From the NCBI GenBank assembly GCA_030697365.1, contig JAUYQH010000061.1, forward strand, positions 51,687-115,686: a stretch of DNA of 64,000 nt, written 5' to 3'. Below, piece by piece: positions 1 through 9,979 of this stretch. The stretch comes from Novosphingobium sp. Lineage in GTDB: Bacteria; Pseudomonadota; Alphaproteobacteria; Sphingomonadales; Sphingomonadaceae. Numbering within the stretch: position 1 is the first letter of the stretch; each line of letters opens with the position of its first letter. The position numbers and the translations under genes are program-made. The notes beneath the pieces were generated by a model, which worked only from the letters and a program-made list of their open reading frames with translations, did not search any database and was not told where the DNA came from.

Positions 1-1023
1 CAGGACGATGTTGAGGATTGGCACCCATTTCATCGCGCCTTGGGCGATCGCCGAATAGGTGTTGCGCGTCTGAAGGTCGGCCCGGGTCGCGGCAAAACTG
101 TCGATCGCGGCCGAGCCGGTTCCCCCCGACATATCATCGCGCGCTTGCATGAAGGCGTTGATTGCGAGGCTCTGGCGCATGATGGCGAGCGCATTGGAGG
201 CGTTCGCGGTAAATGCATTGTAGGTCACAGGAAGATCGGCCGCCAGCTTGGCCTGGGCCACGGCGTTGCTCAGATTGGGGTAGAGAGACTTGGCCCATCT
301 CGGCTGAAAACCATTGATGAATGTGGTCCACTGCGGGGTGAGCGCGGCGTAGGCGTCCCGGCAGGTGACGATGGCCGTCGTCGTGGTGGAACCCGGCCCC
401 GTTCCGGTTCGCGTGATGAAAGGTTGCGCGCGCGCGGGACTGCCTAGACCAAGATCGCTCCACAAGTCGGCCGAGCCCGCGAGCCCCTCCATCGACTTGG
501 CTCCAAGCAAGACGTCATAGAAGACGCAGCGCTTCATGTGCTCGTTGATGTTGGCCGCGAACTCGGGATCGGTGATGCGGATCTGCCGGGTGGCCTCCAG
601 CAGCTTGGAGCCATAGACGATCCCGTTGTTCGAATATGCGAGCTGGGCGGGCATGACGAACACGGTCTCGGCTTCGCGGGTCAGATAGTCACCGATCTGG
701 CTTGTAAAGCTGGCGATGACACCAAGGCCGAGCGGCACATTGGCGACGACCGAGGGAGCCAAGCTCGGATTGATCCGGTCCGTCACCTTGAGCGTCACGG
801 TCGGGACCATCAGGCACAGATAGATCAGGGTCGATTGAAGAAACCAGTTGAACCAGGCGCGCCAGTCGAGGCTGAAGGCGACGATCAGCAGGGTGTAGAT
901 CAGCCCCATCACCATGACGACCCGGATCATCGACTTGTAACCGCCGCCGCCGGTCCAGGCCGCAACCGCGTTCATCACGTTGACGATCTGTTCGCCGCCC
1001 CCGATCGTGAAGAGCTCCAACAT
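1..1023 (-). CDS. traG: TraG N-terminal domain, F-type conjugative transfer protein (truncated by window edge)
   Basis: Reading minus from ATG at 1023 gives MLELFTIGGGEQIVNVMNAVAAWTGGGGYKSMIRVVMVMG..., hydrophobic TraG-N-like; directly downstream of traH in canonical order. Confidence 0.8.
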   Translation of the reverse strand, partial: MLELFTIGGGEQIVNVMNAVAAWTGGGGYKSMIRVVMVMGLIYTLLIVAFSLDWRAWFNWFLQSTLIYLCLMVPTVTLKVTDRINPSLAPSVVANVPLGLGVIASFTSQIGDYLTREAETVFVMPAQLAYSNNGIVYGSKLLEATRQIRITDPEFAANINEHMKRCVFYDVLLGAKSMEGLAGSADLWSDLGLGSPARAQPFITRTGTGPGSTTTTAIVTCRDAYAALTPQWTTFINGFQPRWAKSLYPNLSNAVAQAKLAADLPVTYNAFTANASNALAIMRQSLAINAFMQARDDMSGGTGSAAIDSFAATRADLQTRNTYSAIAQGAMKWVPILNIVL

Positions 1024-1049
1024 CGCCGTCTCCCTCCCCTCCCCTCGGC

Positions 1050-2516
1050 TTACTGGATACCTTGCGCGTTGAGGCCGCGGGAGAAATTGAGCGCCGCCGA
1101 CATGCCAGGCGACATCGAATTCTGGAGCGTCGATTCGAGCGCGACCGTGCGGTCGATGATCCGCATCGTCACTTCCACGCGCGCCGAATTGCGGACCTCG
1201 CGCTGCGCGAATTTGGCGCGGACCCCCTGCACTTGCGCAGCCCAGGCCGCGGCGCTGGCTTCATCGGCCTTGACCAGGCTTACCTTGGCCATGTCGAACT
1301 TGCCCAGGACGTCGTTCATGATCGCCTGGAGCAAGTCGATCGCGGTGATTTCAGCGAGCGTATCGATTTCGCCGGTGCCGACCACGCTGGCGTGAGAGGC
1401 AACCTGGACGGCAAGGATCTTGTACAGCGGCAACGAGGCGACATTGAGCAGGGTCTTTTCGGCCGCGCCGATCGGCGTGTCGTTTTGCACCGCGGTCGCC
1501 ATGCTGAGGATCAAGCTGCGCACCCGGGGGCGGATGGCCTGCGCCGCACCGATCGACAGGGTTTGCGTGCCGACATCGAGGCACGCAGTATCGTTGCACT
1601 TCAGGATCTTGACGGCACTCCCCCCCGTCGTGCCGTCGAGCAGCGCTTCGACGATCGAGTCGTCGCCGGGCCCGAACTTCTGGATGATCGTGCCCTTGGT
1701 CTTATCGGGCGAGGGCCTGGTGACGACCGTGCCGATGATCGTCATGACCATCTCCTTGAATTCGTCGTCATAGCCGGCGAATTGCGGGCTCTTCCTGAGG
1801 ATGTCCCAGGTGAAGTTATGCGGTTCGCCGACGAGCTGGTCGGTCATCTCGGGATTGGTGTTGGCCTTGATCGTCTCGTCGCGCTTGTCGCCGTTGTTGC
1901 AGCCCTGGCGGCTCGCAGCCCAATCGGAAAACAGCCCCTGGCTGTTGCCAACGGCTTCGCAGATCGTCGCCCGCGTCGAGTCCATCTTCGGCCACAGGCC
2001 GCCAACCAGCCCTTGCGCGGTCTCGCAGCTGGAGATGTTCATCTGATTGATCTGCTGCATCTTCTGCGACATGTCCTTGATGACGCCGCTGATCTGGGGC
2101 GAGATCGCGTCGATCGCGAGCTGGAAGGCAAAGCCGATTGCGTTGTTCGCGGTCGCCTTGAGCATGGCGACAAGTTCGGCGGTGTTGATGAAGCTGAATG
2201 AGCCCGCGAACAGATCGATGCCGCCGCAGCCGGCGCGGGCATGGGGAAGCTGGAGGTTGAAAGGCTGGATCGATTTTTGCGGAAAACGGGTCCAAACGTT
2301 GCCGCCCGAATAATAGCCCGCCGACTGGCCCTCGAACGCCGTCGGCCCGGTGACATTGGCACGAACCCCGGCGTCGTCGAAGAAGGTCTGCATCTCCGAG
2401 CCGACATTCGCTGCCGCAGGGGTCAGCACCGCGGCGTTGGACGCCGCCGCCAGCCCCAGCACTGCGCCACTACGCAGCAGCGCGCGGCGCCAGCCCGATT
2501 TGCGAATTTCGCCCAT
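1050..2516 (-). CDS. traH: TraH, conjugal transfer pilus assembly protein
   Basis: 488 aa with signal peptide and TraH-like GGIDLFAGSFSFINTAELVAMLKA; position between traF and traG. Confidence 0.9.
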   Translation of the reverse strand: MGEIRKSGWRRALLRSGAVLGLAAASNAAVLTPAAANVGSEMQTFFDDAGVRANVTGPTAFEGQSAGYYSGGNVWTRFPQKSIQPFNLQLPHARAGCGGIDLFAGSFSFINTAELVAMLKATANNAIGFAFQLAIDAISPQISGVIKDMSQKMQQINQMNISSCETAQGLVGGLWPKMDSTRATICEAVGNSQGLFSDWAASRQGCNNGDKRDETIKANTNPEMTDQLVGEPHNFTWDILRKSPQFAGYDDEFKEMVMTIIGTVVTRPSPDKTKGTIIQKFGPGDDSIVEALLDGTTGGSAVKILKCNDTACLDVGTQTLSIGAAQAIRPRVRSLILSMATAVQNDTPIGAAEKTLLNVASLPLYKILAVQVASHASVVGTGEIDTLAEITAIDLLQAIMNDVLGKFDMAKVSLVKADEASAAAWAAQVQGVRAKFAQREVRNSARVEVTMRIIDRTVALESTLQNSMSPGMSAALNFSRGLNAQGIQ

Positions 2517-3397
2517 CAGAAGTCACTCCCCGGCTTGGTGTTGGTGAGCATGAAAATGCGGTCGATGATCTCGTCCGCCGCCATCAGCCCGGTACCGATC
2601 GGGATTGGGCGCCTGGTGACGGTATCGAACAGGACGAGTGCGGGGGTGGCCCTGTCCCGCAGCCCCATGCGCACCCGCTGGCCTGAATCGACCACGTAGT
2701 TGGGAAACGTCCGGTTCGGTCCGCCGTCCATCGAAACCGCGACGATCGACAGCCGGTTGCTGTCCCCGACCGATTTCAGGATCGGGCTCTGGATCTCGCA
2801 GGCAGCGCAGCTTTGGGCGTAGAAATAGAAGATCCCGTAGCGCTGGGAGAGCCGGGCCATCGCCGCCTGCCGCTCGGCGGAGCGGTTATCGAGCCAGGCG
2901 CGTTTGCCGACCGTCGAGACGGGCCGCTGCAACGTGTAATCGATATCGGGGGTCTGCCACAGCGCACGTTGCCAGACGTCGGCGAAGGTCGACGAGCGGT
3001 CGAGTTGCTCGCGCTGGAAGCGGACATAGGCAATCACGTTCTCGGTCGTTGGTTCGAGAATTGCGCGGGCCTTGAGTTCATCGAGCTGCCGACCGATCGC
3101 TTTCAATCGCGCATCGGCCGACTGCTGCGGAGCCTGTGGCGGCGATGCCGACTGCGCCCTGGCCTTCGGCTTGTCGCAGTAGAACCAGGTGCCAAGCCGA
3201 CGACGGCAGTAAAGGTCTCCGCCCACACCCTCCTCGGGATCGATGCCGCGTTCGGCAGCGCCGGTTGCGAGCGCTGCCGGCGCAGGCTGCGACGATGCGG
3301 CGATGGCAGCAGAATCGGGTGCGTCCTGGGCCATCGCGCAGATCGGGGTCGCGGCGAGCAAGATGCCGATGGCGAGCTGGACCGGCTTAGCGATCAT
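2516..3397 (-). CDS. traF: TraF, thioredoxin-like pilus assembly protein
   Basis: C-terminal thioredoxin-like region (YGIFYFYAQSCAACEIQSPILKSVGD); likely start MIAKPVQLAIGILL at 3397, trimming the 337-aa ORF. Confidence 0.85.
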   Translation of the reverse strand: MIAKPVQLAIGILLAATPICAMAQDAPDSAAIAASSQPAPAALATGAAERGIDPEEGVGGDLYCRRRLGTWFYCDKPKARAQSASPPQAPQQSADARLKAIGRQLDELKARAILEPTTENVIAYVRFQREQLDRSSTFADVWQRALWQTPDIDYTLQRPVSTVGKRAWLDNRSAERQAAMARLSQRYGIFYFYAQSCAACEIQSPILKSVGDSNRLSIVAVSMDGGPNRTFPNYVVDSGQRVRMGLRDRATPALVLFDTVTRRPIPIGTGLMAADEIIDRIFMLTNTKPGSDF

Positions 3398-3761
3398 GGA
3401 ATGGATCCTCTCTGACAATGGTGACGTCGAGGAGCTTGCCGACGTCGAAGAAATAGCGGTCGCGAAACACGAAATGGACGAGGCCCCGCGCCGCGAACTC
3501 AGCCTTGAGGCGCGCGTCTTCGGTGGCACGAAACGAGAGGCCGTCGCTCGTCAGCCATTCGCGATGGACCAGGCGGCGCAGCGGCCCCGCAAGATCGCTC
3601 TCGACCAGGCTGGCGTTGAACCAGCGGCCGATTTCCGCGACGACGCCGGCCGGATCTATCCCGGGCCGCCTGGCCAGGCAGATCACGACTGCCAGCTCGA
3701 GCACCGAGATCTCGGGGACCGGCGCAAGCGCATCGAACGCGGTGACGCTGGCCGCACCCAT
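3387..3761 (-). CDS. Hypothetical protein in tra operon (124 aa)
   Basis: ORF co-directional and overlapping its neighbours (start at the traN stop 3761, end overlapping the traF start). Confidence 0.6.
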   Translation of the reverse strand: MGAASVTAFDALAPVPEISVLELAVVICLARRPGIDPAGVVAEIGRWFNASLVESDLAGPLRRLVHREWLTSDGLSFRATEDARLKAEFAARGLVHFVFRDRYFFDVGKLLDVTIVREDPFHDR

Positions 3762-5518
3762 CAGCTGCCTCCTCTCGCGTAGTAATCGCGGATTTTTTGC
3801 TGGATATCGGTCATCGTGGCCGCCTCGTCGGGGAGCCGCGCGGCGTTGATGAAATCGGTATAGATCTCGGCGAAATCCATCAGCGACAGGTCGAGCCGCG
3901 CAAACTCATCGACCGTGAACCCGTCGCACAGCGGCCGCTTGGGCGTTCCCCAGGTCTTCCCGATCTGCGGGCGCCCCTGCTCCTGGAGGATGCGGGTCAG
4001 CTTGGAGCTGAACGCACAATAGACCTGCTTCTTGGAATCGCAGATGCCGAGGAAGCTGCTCGAACAGTAGGTCCCGATGTAATGGGTGAACCCCGCGTCG
4101 ATCTTGACCGCGAGCTGCTGCTCCGCACTGCTGCAGGCGCCGATCAACGGGACGCCGTTGCCCCCGCAGCAATTGGCGAGCCCGAAAACCGGCTTGTGAC
4201 AGCTCTCCGCCGCCCCTTTGAACAGGCGGTAATCGATCTCGTCGAATTCCTTCGCCACCTGATCGAGGGTGTGCAAACCGACGACCGCATCCTTGAATTC
4301 AGTCGAGGCCTCACGCGTGATCGCCTCGCATTCGGTTCCGATGCAGTACAGGTCGCCGCCGCACACGAACTGCTTTGGTTCGGTGGTGCTGCCCGGAATC
4401 GGGCAGGTATAGATCCGCTCTTCGACCTGGCAGGCGCCGGCCTGCGGATCATCGAGGCAGACAGTCCGATCGAAGTGACACGCGGCGTTGGCATCGAGGG
4501 CCGAACAATCGTTCGCCTGAACAATGGTGTTGCATTGATAATCGCGTTTCCATGCCCAGCATGGCTGGGTCACGCTGGTGTTGCCGATCAGCCTCGTAAC
4601 CGGATCGCTGTCGGTACAGACTTCCCCGCCGATCAGCGTGCAATTGGGATCGGCCGCAAGCGGCGAGCATTGCGTCTCGTTGCGGCTCGTCACAACCGTT
4701 TCAACGGTCGCGGTCGATGTCGCGTAATACCAATGCCCGGTGATGGGCATGATGAAGACATCGGGCGTTTCACCCGCGAGTGGAACCGAGCACTGGAAAT
4801 GCCTGACCGAGTAGTTCCTGCAGAATCGGTTCGGAGAAAGACCGACCGCCGTGCTCGCCGCGCAGCCGCTCAACGTCTCGGGCAAGATCTTGCAGACGCC
4901 GCTCGCCAGCGGCGCACTGAACTGATCGTCGCGAACGAACGGTGCGCCGTACACCGCATCGCCGGCGACCCAGTAATCGTAAACGGTGGTGGTCTTGGTC
5001 TCGACCGCGGCATCGAGCGGGATCGCACAGGTCTTGCCCTCCGGCACCACTTTCGAGCCCGAATTGCAGGTGGCCTCGAACGTGCCCGCAGAACTGACGC
5101 CCGGAGGAAGCTCGACGCATTGCCCGGTCGTGCCGTTGGCATCGACACCAAGCACATAGGTTTCGGGGGTCTGAGTGATGATCGTACCGCGGGCGACGGT
5201 CTCGTCGACCAATGCCGGGGATACCCGCGGACGCGCCGTGTTGCCGTCGATCACCAGCACCGCGCCTTCATTGGACCGCGCCGCGGGTGCGCGCGCGGCT
5301 TCGAGCGCGAGCGGATCGTTGAGATAGGAACGCTCGGGTGCGGACCCGCCGTTGTATCCGGGCAGATTGGTGGTCGCGGTCGCTTCGTTACCGGCGATGT
5401 CCGCAGCCGCGCGCGCGGCCTCGGTGGCGAACGCCTTGGCGTCGTCGCGCACGGCCTGCTGCGCCCATACGGGCGTCGCAGCCACCAGGAGCAGGGCAAG
5501 GCCGGCGACAAGACGCAT
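3761..5518 (-). CDS. traN: TraN, Cys-rich mating-pair stabilization protein
   Basis: About 585 aa from MRLVAGLALLLVAATPVWAQQ, many Cys, TraN-like C-terminus (ESCHKPVFGLANCCGG); ATGA overlap with trbC stop at 5518. Confidence 0.88.
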   Translation of the reverse strand: MRLVAGLALLLVAATPVWAQQAVRDDAKAFATEAARAAADIAGNEATATTNLPGYNGGSAPERSYLNDPLALEAARAPAARSNEGAVLVIDGNTARPRVSPALVDETVARGTIITQTPETYVLGVDANGTTGQCVELPPGVSSAGTFEATCNSGSKVVPEGKTCAIPLDAAVETKTTTVYDYWVAGDAVYGAPFVRDDQFSAPLASGVCKILPETLSGCAASTAVGLSPNRFCRNYSVRHFQCSVPLAGETPDVFIMPITGHWYYATSTATVETVVTSRNETQCSPLAADPNCTLIGGEVCTDSDPVTRLIGNTSVTQPCWAWKRDYQCNTIVQANDCSALDANAACHFDRTVCLDDPQAGACQVEERIYTCPIPGSTTEPKQFVCGGDLYCIGTECEAITREASTEFKDAVVGLHTLDQVAKEFDEIDYRLFKGAAESCHKPVFGLANCCGGNGVPLIGACSSAEQQLAVKIDAGFTHYIGTYCSSSFLGICDSKKQVYCAFSSKLTRILQEQGRPQIGKTWGTPKRPLCDGFTVDEFARLDLSLMDFAEIYTDFINAARLPDEAATMTDIQQKIRDYYARGGS

Positions 5519-6252
5519 CAGTTGCCTGCGCCAAGCTGCCGGAGCGCGGTAGCGGCGATGCGCGCGCCGGGACCGCCGCCTTGCGCAAACGTCTCGAGCG
5601 CATAGCGCACCGTGACATTGCCCGACATGCGGTCGTGCGGCGGAGGAACCGTCTTGCAGTTGAGCCCGTCGCACAGATCGAAATCGGACGTCACGACGAC
5701 GAACGCCGGCACGCTGGTGACGTTGAACGCACGGAACAGGCGCGGATCGATGCCCAGCGAGCGGGTTTCCTGCCCCTGGTCGATGACCTTGACGATGCCT
5801 TGTTGAAACGCCTTCATCGAGTTTCCGGGGAACCCCTGGAAGACCACCGCACCGCCTGCCTTGCTGGTGTCGCGAATGAGCGGCCGGAGGCTTGTCGCGG
5901 GCATCGACAGCGAGGCAAAGACAATGAATTGCGGGGCCTCACCGCCTTGGGCTCGGCCGGTCACATCGGCCATCATCCGGTCGAGCTCGGATGCTCCCGG
6001 CGCCGCGCCCTGGGCCCTGGCATACCGCTCATGGTTTGCTTCGCCGCTGGCAACAGTGGTTTGCGCGTCGGCAGCGACCGCGTCCGAACGCCGCTTGATC
6101 TCGTCGACAAAGGCCTGCGCATCCCCGGCCGTTTCATCGGCCCTTTTCTGGATCGCTTGCAGATCGAGCCCCTCGACGGTTTGGGCGAGCACGGCCGCCG
6201 CGCCCAGCAGTGCGGCGATGCCGCCTATGACAAAGGGGGTTTTGCGGATCAT
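5518..6252 (-). CDS. trbC: TrbC, type-F conjugative transfer pilus assembly protein
   Basis: 244 aa; FIVFASLSMPATSLRPLIRDTSKAGGAVVFQGFPGNS is TrbC-like; between traU and traN. Confidence 0.88.
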   Translation of the reverse strand: MIRKTPFVIGGIAALLGAAAVLAQTVEGLDLQAIQKRADETAGDAQAFVDEIKRRSDAVAADAQTTVASGEANHERYARAQGAAPGASELDRMMADVTGRAQGGEAPQFIVFASLSMPATSLRPLIRDTSKAGGAVVFQGFPGNSMKAFQQGIVKVIDQGQETRSLGIDPRLFRAFNVTSVPAFVVVTSDFDLCDGLNCKTVPPPHDRMSGNVTVRYALETFAQGGGPGARIAATALRQLGAGN

Positions 6253-7295
6253 AGCGCGCAGCAGTTCCGTTTGCGCCAGACGAGATAGCCAAAGTCCTCC
6301 CCGACGACTGGAATGGACCGGCCCATGCCGGGTTTGAGATCCGACGCGCCGATCATCGAACAGGCGAACTTACCGCTGACCATCGGGACCGGGTTGACCA
6401 TCTGGAAGCGATATTGCTGCTTCTTGAGGATCGGCATGGGATATTTGTGGCACAGCCCCTGGCTGCCCATCGTGCCCCAGGCGAGCAGCTCGCGGTGCAT
6501 CTTGTATGCCATCCGCGAGGCAGCAAGGCGCGACGACTGGACCGGATTGAGGTGATGGCCGATGTTGCCGTTCATCGGGTACATCGAGCCCTGACACCCG
6601 GCGCACCAGAACAACGCGTCGATCGGCCGCTTGACGGTCGCAGCGACACAGTCGGCCGCACAAGCCAAGGTCGCGATCGGATTGGCGAATACCGCTGCTT
6701 CGGGGTTGATCAGCATGGTCAGCGTATCGTCCTGCCACAGCGGATCGATCTCGGTGACATAGGCAATGTCGAAACTGGTCGCCTCGAGGCAGAGGAAATC
6801 GGCGACGATCTCCATCCAGTACAACAGCGGGTAAATATACCAATGGACGTGCCACTTGGCGCTGTTCTGACCCGCCCCGCCCAGCTGGTTGGTGGTCGTC
6901 TCGTTCCCCCGGCCGATATCGAACCCGGGCTTGATCGTGACGCCGCCCAGGTTGGGGAAGCACCACGGCTTGGTCGTCACATCGACGAGCCGCACGGGCT
7001 CCCAAAAGCCGACCGCGACACCGATCCGGGGAATGGGCGAACCGCACAGGCACACCGGCAGCGAGGGGTTGTTGTCGGTGTCGGCGCGGCCCGCGACACT
7101 CGGCCAGATATGAGCTCCGCCCACCGACAGCGGGAACAGGCAGCTCCAGCACACATCGGTGATCGGATTGACGAACTTGCCGGTGCACGACCCGGGCGTC
7201 CCGGCGCTCGCCGGCGCGCTCGCCCCCAGCCCCGCGAGGGCAAAGATCAGGCCGAGCGCGCGGCACCGGCGCAGAAAGGCGAGGAGGAGCCTCAA
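6249..7295 (-). CDS. traU: TraU, conjugal transfer pilus assembly protein
   Basis: 348 aa; CTGKFVNPITDVCWSCLFPLSVGG and Cys-rich TraU features. Confidence 0.92.
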   Translation of the reverse strand: MRLLLAFLRRCRALGLIFALAGLGASAPASAGTPGSCTGKFVNPITDVCWSCLFPLSVGGAHIWPSVAGRADTDNNPSLPVCLCGSPIPRIGVAVGFWEPVRLVDVTTKPWCFPNLGGVTIKPGFDIGRGNETTTNQLGGAGQNSAKWHVHWYIYPLLYWMEIVADFLCLEATSFDIAYVTEIDPLWQDDTLTMLINPEAAVFANPIATLACAADCVAATVKRPIDALFWCAGCQGSMYPMNGNIGHHLNPVQSSRLAASRMAYKMHRELLAWGTMGSQGLCHKYPMPILKKQQYRFQMVNPVPMVSGKFACSMIGASDLKPGMGRSIPVVGEDFGYLVWRKRNCCAL

Positions 7296-7579
7296 TCGTC
7301 CTTCCCGTCACGCGCCGCGCAGCATTCCATGAGCCAGCGATCGTCGGCGCGTGTCTTTCGATAGAAGAAGACAGCTGCTGATAGCGCCGCAATCGAAATC
7401 ATGACGAGCAAGGCCGCGCCGGTGGCAGCCCGTCCGCATTGCGCGATGATGAAGTCGATACCCGCGATCCCCAGCGCGCTGGAGCCGGTGCTGACCACGA
7501 CGGCAAAGCGCAAGGTGCGCATGGTGGCGGTCTCGGGGGCGGCCATCGGCGGGCCGATCCAGCGTTCGAGCGCCTTCAT
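7292..7579 (-). CDS. Small membrane protein in tra operon
   Basis: In-frame start MKALERWIGPPMAAPE at 7579 overlaps upstream stop (7576); two hydrophobic segments. Confidence 0.55.
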   Translation of the reverse strand: MKALERWIGPPMAAPETATMRTLRFAVVVSTGSSALGIAGIDFIIAQCGRAATGAALLVMISIAALSAAVFFYRKTRADDRWLMECCAARDGKDD

Positions 7580-7791
7580 GCGCCGCGCCTCTTCAACGGC
7601 GCGGCGAAGAAATGCCACAGCATCCAGCCAAGCCCGGCCAGGGCGTAAAGCTGGGCAATGACATTCACGATCAAGCGCCACACCCGCCATTCACCGGCCA
7701 GCGCCAGCGCCGCGATCAGCGCGAGGTGGCCGATCACGACAGCTGCGATCACGACGAAAGTGTGCAGACGTCGGCGGCGGTCATCGGTCAT
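7576..7791 (-). CDS. Small membrane protein in tra operon (71 aa)
   Basis: Overlaps traW stop (7788) by 4 nt; two TM-like segments. Confidence 0.55.
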   Translation of the reverse strand: MTDDRRRRLHTFVVIAAVVIGHLALIAALALAGEWRVWRLIVNVIAQLYALAGLGWMLWHFFAAPLKRRGA

Positions 7792-8420
7792 GACGGCTTC
7801 CCCTTCACCGGCATTTCGGTGATGCGCATCGCGCGCCCCGCCTGTTCGACCACGGCAGGAACATGCGTGATCCCGAATTTGGCGGTGAGCCTGCCGGCCT
7901 GGTCGAAATAGAACCGGCGCTGGTGGCGCGTCATCGCCTCGAGCGGCGCGCCTTTGACCATGATCAGCCGCGCCTTGGCGTCGAACCGCTTCAGGGCCCA
8001 GGCGAGCTGCGCGGCATCGTCGCCGTCGATGAACACCAGCGGCGTCGTCACCACCACATAATCGAGCGGATTGACGCGCGTGCCGGCCGCCGAAATCAGG
8101 TTGCCCTTATGGTCGCGGATGTCGTGATCGAGGACGATCGAGGGATCGAACAGCCAGGTCCGGGCGCGGGTTGCAAGCTCGATGCCTGCAACCGGGTCGG
8201 GCCGCCTGACCCTGGCTTCAGTGCGGGTACGAAGCCGCTGGTTCATCGCGTCGAGCTGGCCATTGGCTTGCAGCGTTCTGAGCTTCAGTTCGATGACGCG
8301 CAGCATGTCGGGCTCGAGCAGCGGAAACACGGTTCCGACCTGGCCATAGTCCTTCGCCGCAGCCGGGGGCACGACTGCGGCGAAGCCCAGGAGCCCCGCG
8401 ATGATGAAGCAGGCGCGCAT
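7788..8420 (-). CDS. traW: TraW, type-F conjugative transfer protein
   Basis: MRACFIIAGLLGFAAVVPPAAAKDYGQVGTVFPLLEPDMLRVIELKL; start 8420 overlaps S26 peptidase stop. Confidence 0.88.
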   Translation of the reverse strand: MRACFIIAGLLGFAAVVPPAAAKDYGQVGTVFPLLEPDMLRVIELKLRTLQANGQLDAMNQRLRTRTEARVRRPDPVAGIELATRARTWLFDPSIVLDHDIRDHKGNLISAAGTRVNPLDYVVVTTPLVFIDGDDAAQLAWALKRFDAKARLIMVKGAPLEAMTRHQRRFYFDQAGRLTAKFGITHVPAVVEQAGRAMRITEMPVKGKPS

Positions 8421-8947
8421 CACAGCACCGGCACGCCCGTACCGACGATCTGCGGGGCGCAGACCCAACCGATGTCGGCATAGCGACTGTCGAACCCGTC
8501 CTTGTGCGGCGTGGCGAGAAAATAGCAGCCAGGCGGCACGCGTCCGACGGGACCCGCGGCAAGCACTTCGCCGCGCTTGGAAACCGGCTTCAGGACCGCG
8601 ACCGGCGATCCGTTGACGAGGACCGTGTGTCCGTCGCGGGTAACAAGATCGCCCGCCACCCCGTAAACGAGCTTCCCGAATGGCTGGGGGTGATCGCCGA
8701 AATGCGCGCGGATCAGCGGGGTCTCGCGAACGCGAAAAAAGGCGTATTGCCTGAGCCTTGGCTGGACGCGCTTCTCTACAAGGAACGCCCAATTGGGCAG
8801 CGATTCAGACGCATTGATCATGAAAGCGTGGCGCTGCGACCAGTCGTGCAGGGACGCCCACGCGAGGCCCGCGACGCCAAGCGTAACGAGCGTCCGCCAG
8901 CGCGGTAAACCAGGTCCACCGCGTTCGGACGCAGATGCGGCGATCAC
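8420..8947 (-). CDS. S26-family signal peptidase (TraF/TrhF-type)
   Basis: 175 aa, N-terminal TM, Ser motif NASESLPNW and Lys region KLVYGVAGD typical of S26 conjugation peptidases. Confidence 0.82.
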   Translation of the reverse strand: MIAASASERGGPGLPRWRTLVTLGVAGLAWASLHDWSQRHAFMINASESLPNWAFLVEKRVQPRLRQYAFFRVRETPLIRAHFGDHPQPFGKLVYGVAGDLVTRDGHTVLVNGSPVAVLKPVSKRGEVLAAGPVGRVPPGCYFLATPHKDGFDSRYADIGWVCAPQIVGTGVPVL

Positions 8948-9594
8948 GGCAACACCACATATTCTGGAGGCGCTGCCGGTTGCGTTTCGAACGGCGAATT
9001 CGATGTGGGCTCGGGCGCGCTCAGCGGGATTTGCTCCGGCGCGGCTTGCGGCATGCCTGATGCAGCCATCGCCGGGGGCATCGCTGCGGGCGATTTCATT
9101 TTTACCAGCTGGGCAAGGTCGGCGACCACTTCCATCGTCACATCGGGAACGGACGCGGCAACCACCGCTTCGCCCACCAGCACAACCTGGCCGTCCGCCG
9201 CCCGCTTCTTGAGCACGCTATCGAGCGCGCCCATGAACGCGCGGGTCCGCGCGGTAAGCTGATCGGGGGGCGTGCCCGAGCGGGCCTCGGCGGTCACGAA
9301 GTCGTTGACGATCGCGGCAAGACGGACCGAGACGACGCGACGGTCCTCGAGCGCGAAGATTTTCGCCGTCGCCCACATACCCCAGATCCCAGCGGCGAGC
9401 GCCGCCGCCAACAGGGCAAGCTGCGAATAGGTCAGTCCGGCAAAACGCGCGGGCTTGCCGACAAACGGGACAATCGCGGGAGTGACCCCCGCAGGGAATG
9501 AGTTCAGCTGATCGCGCACCGGCGCATGGCCCTCAAAGCCTTCGCCGTGAGCCTCGAATGGAAGCTCGCCTTCAATTCGTGATGGTCGGTCCAT
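8944..9594 (-). CDS. trbI: TrbI-like F-type conjugative transfer protein
   Basis: 216 aa, single TM followed by VVSVRLAAIVNDFV...VLVGEAVVAASVPDVT, TrbI F-type-like; position upstream of traW. Confidence 0.65.
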   Translation of the reverse strand: MDRPSRIEGELPFEAHGEGFEGHAPVRDQLNSFPAGVTPAIVPFVGKPARFAGLTYSQLALLAAALAAGIWGMWATAKIFALEDRRVVSVRLAAIVNDFVTAEARSGTPPDQLTARTRAFMGALDSVLKKRAADGQVVLVGEAVVAASVPDVTMEVVADLAQLVKMKSPAAMPPAMAASGMPQAAPEQIPLSAPEPTSNSPFETQPAAPPEYVVLP

Positions 9595-9979
9595 CGGTCC
9601 CTCCCAAGAAAATGGCCATCAGCGCCTTGCGCCGGAAGAAAGCTGTCACGGCAAAGACGATCGCGGCGGCGATCAGCAGCTGCCCGTCGAAGGCGGCGCG
9701 GCGCAGCGGCTCTGCCGCCAGGTAATGCCGCGCGAGGAGATCGAACTGCTCGAAAAACCCCGCCAACGTGCCGTTACCCGCCGCCACGAACAGCGCGACG
9801 AACACGCCGCCGACGATCAGCGCGGTCGTTGCCAGCCATCCCGACATCGCCAGCAATGCGTAAAGGACGCCTGGAATTGATAGCTTTTGCTCGCGCGCCG
9901 CGAGCCGCTGCTGATGCAAGGCGCGCTCATAGCCGCGGTCCACCGCGGCCGATCGAGGGCTGGCAAGTTCGGGGCTCAT
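9572..9979 (-). CDS. Membrane protein in tra operon
   Basis: Start at 9979 overlaps traC stop 9976; three hydrophobic segments. Confidence 0.55.
   Translation of the reverse strand: MSPELASPRSAAVDRGYERALHQQRLAAREQKLSIPGVLYALLAMSGWLATTALIVGGVFVALFVAAGNGTLAGFFEQFDLLARHYLAAEPLRRAAFDGQLLIAAAIVFAVTAFFRRKALMAIFLGGTDGPTITN

Noticed and set aside
3797-5605. 602-aa plus-strand ORF opposite traN
   Set aside because: Shadow ORF in GC-rich DNA; composition atypical, and the minus strand encodes Cys-rich TraN.
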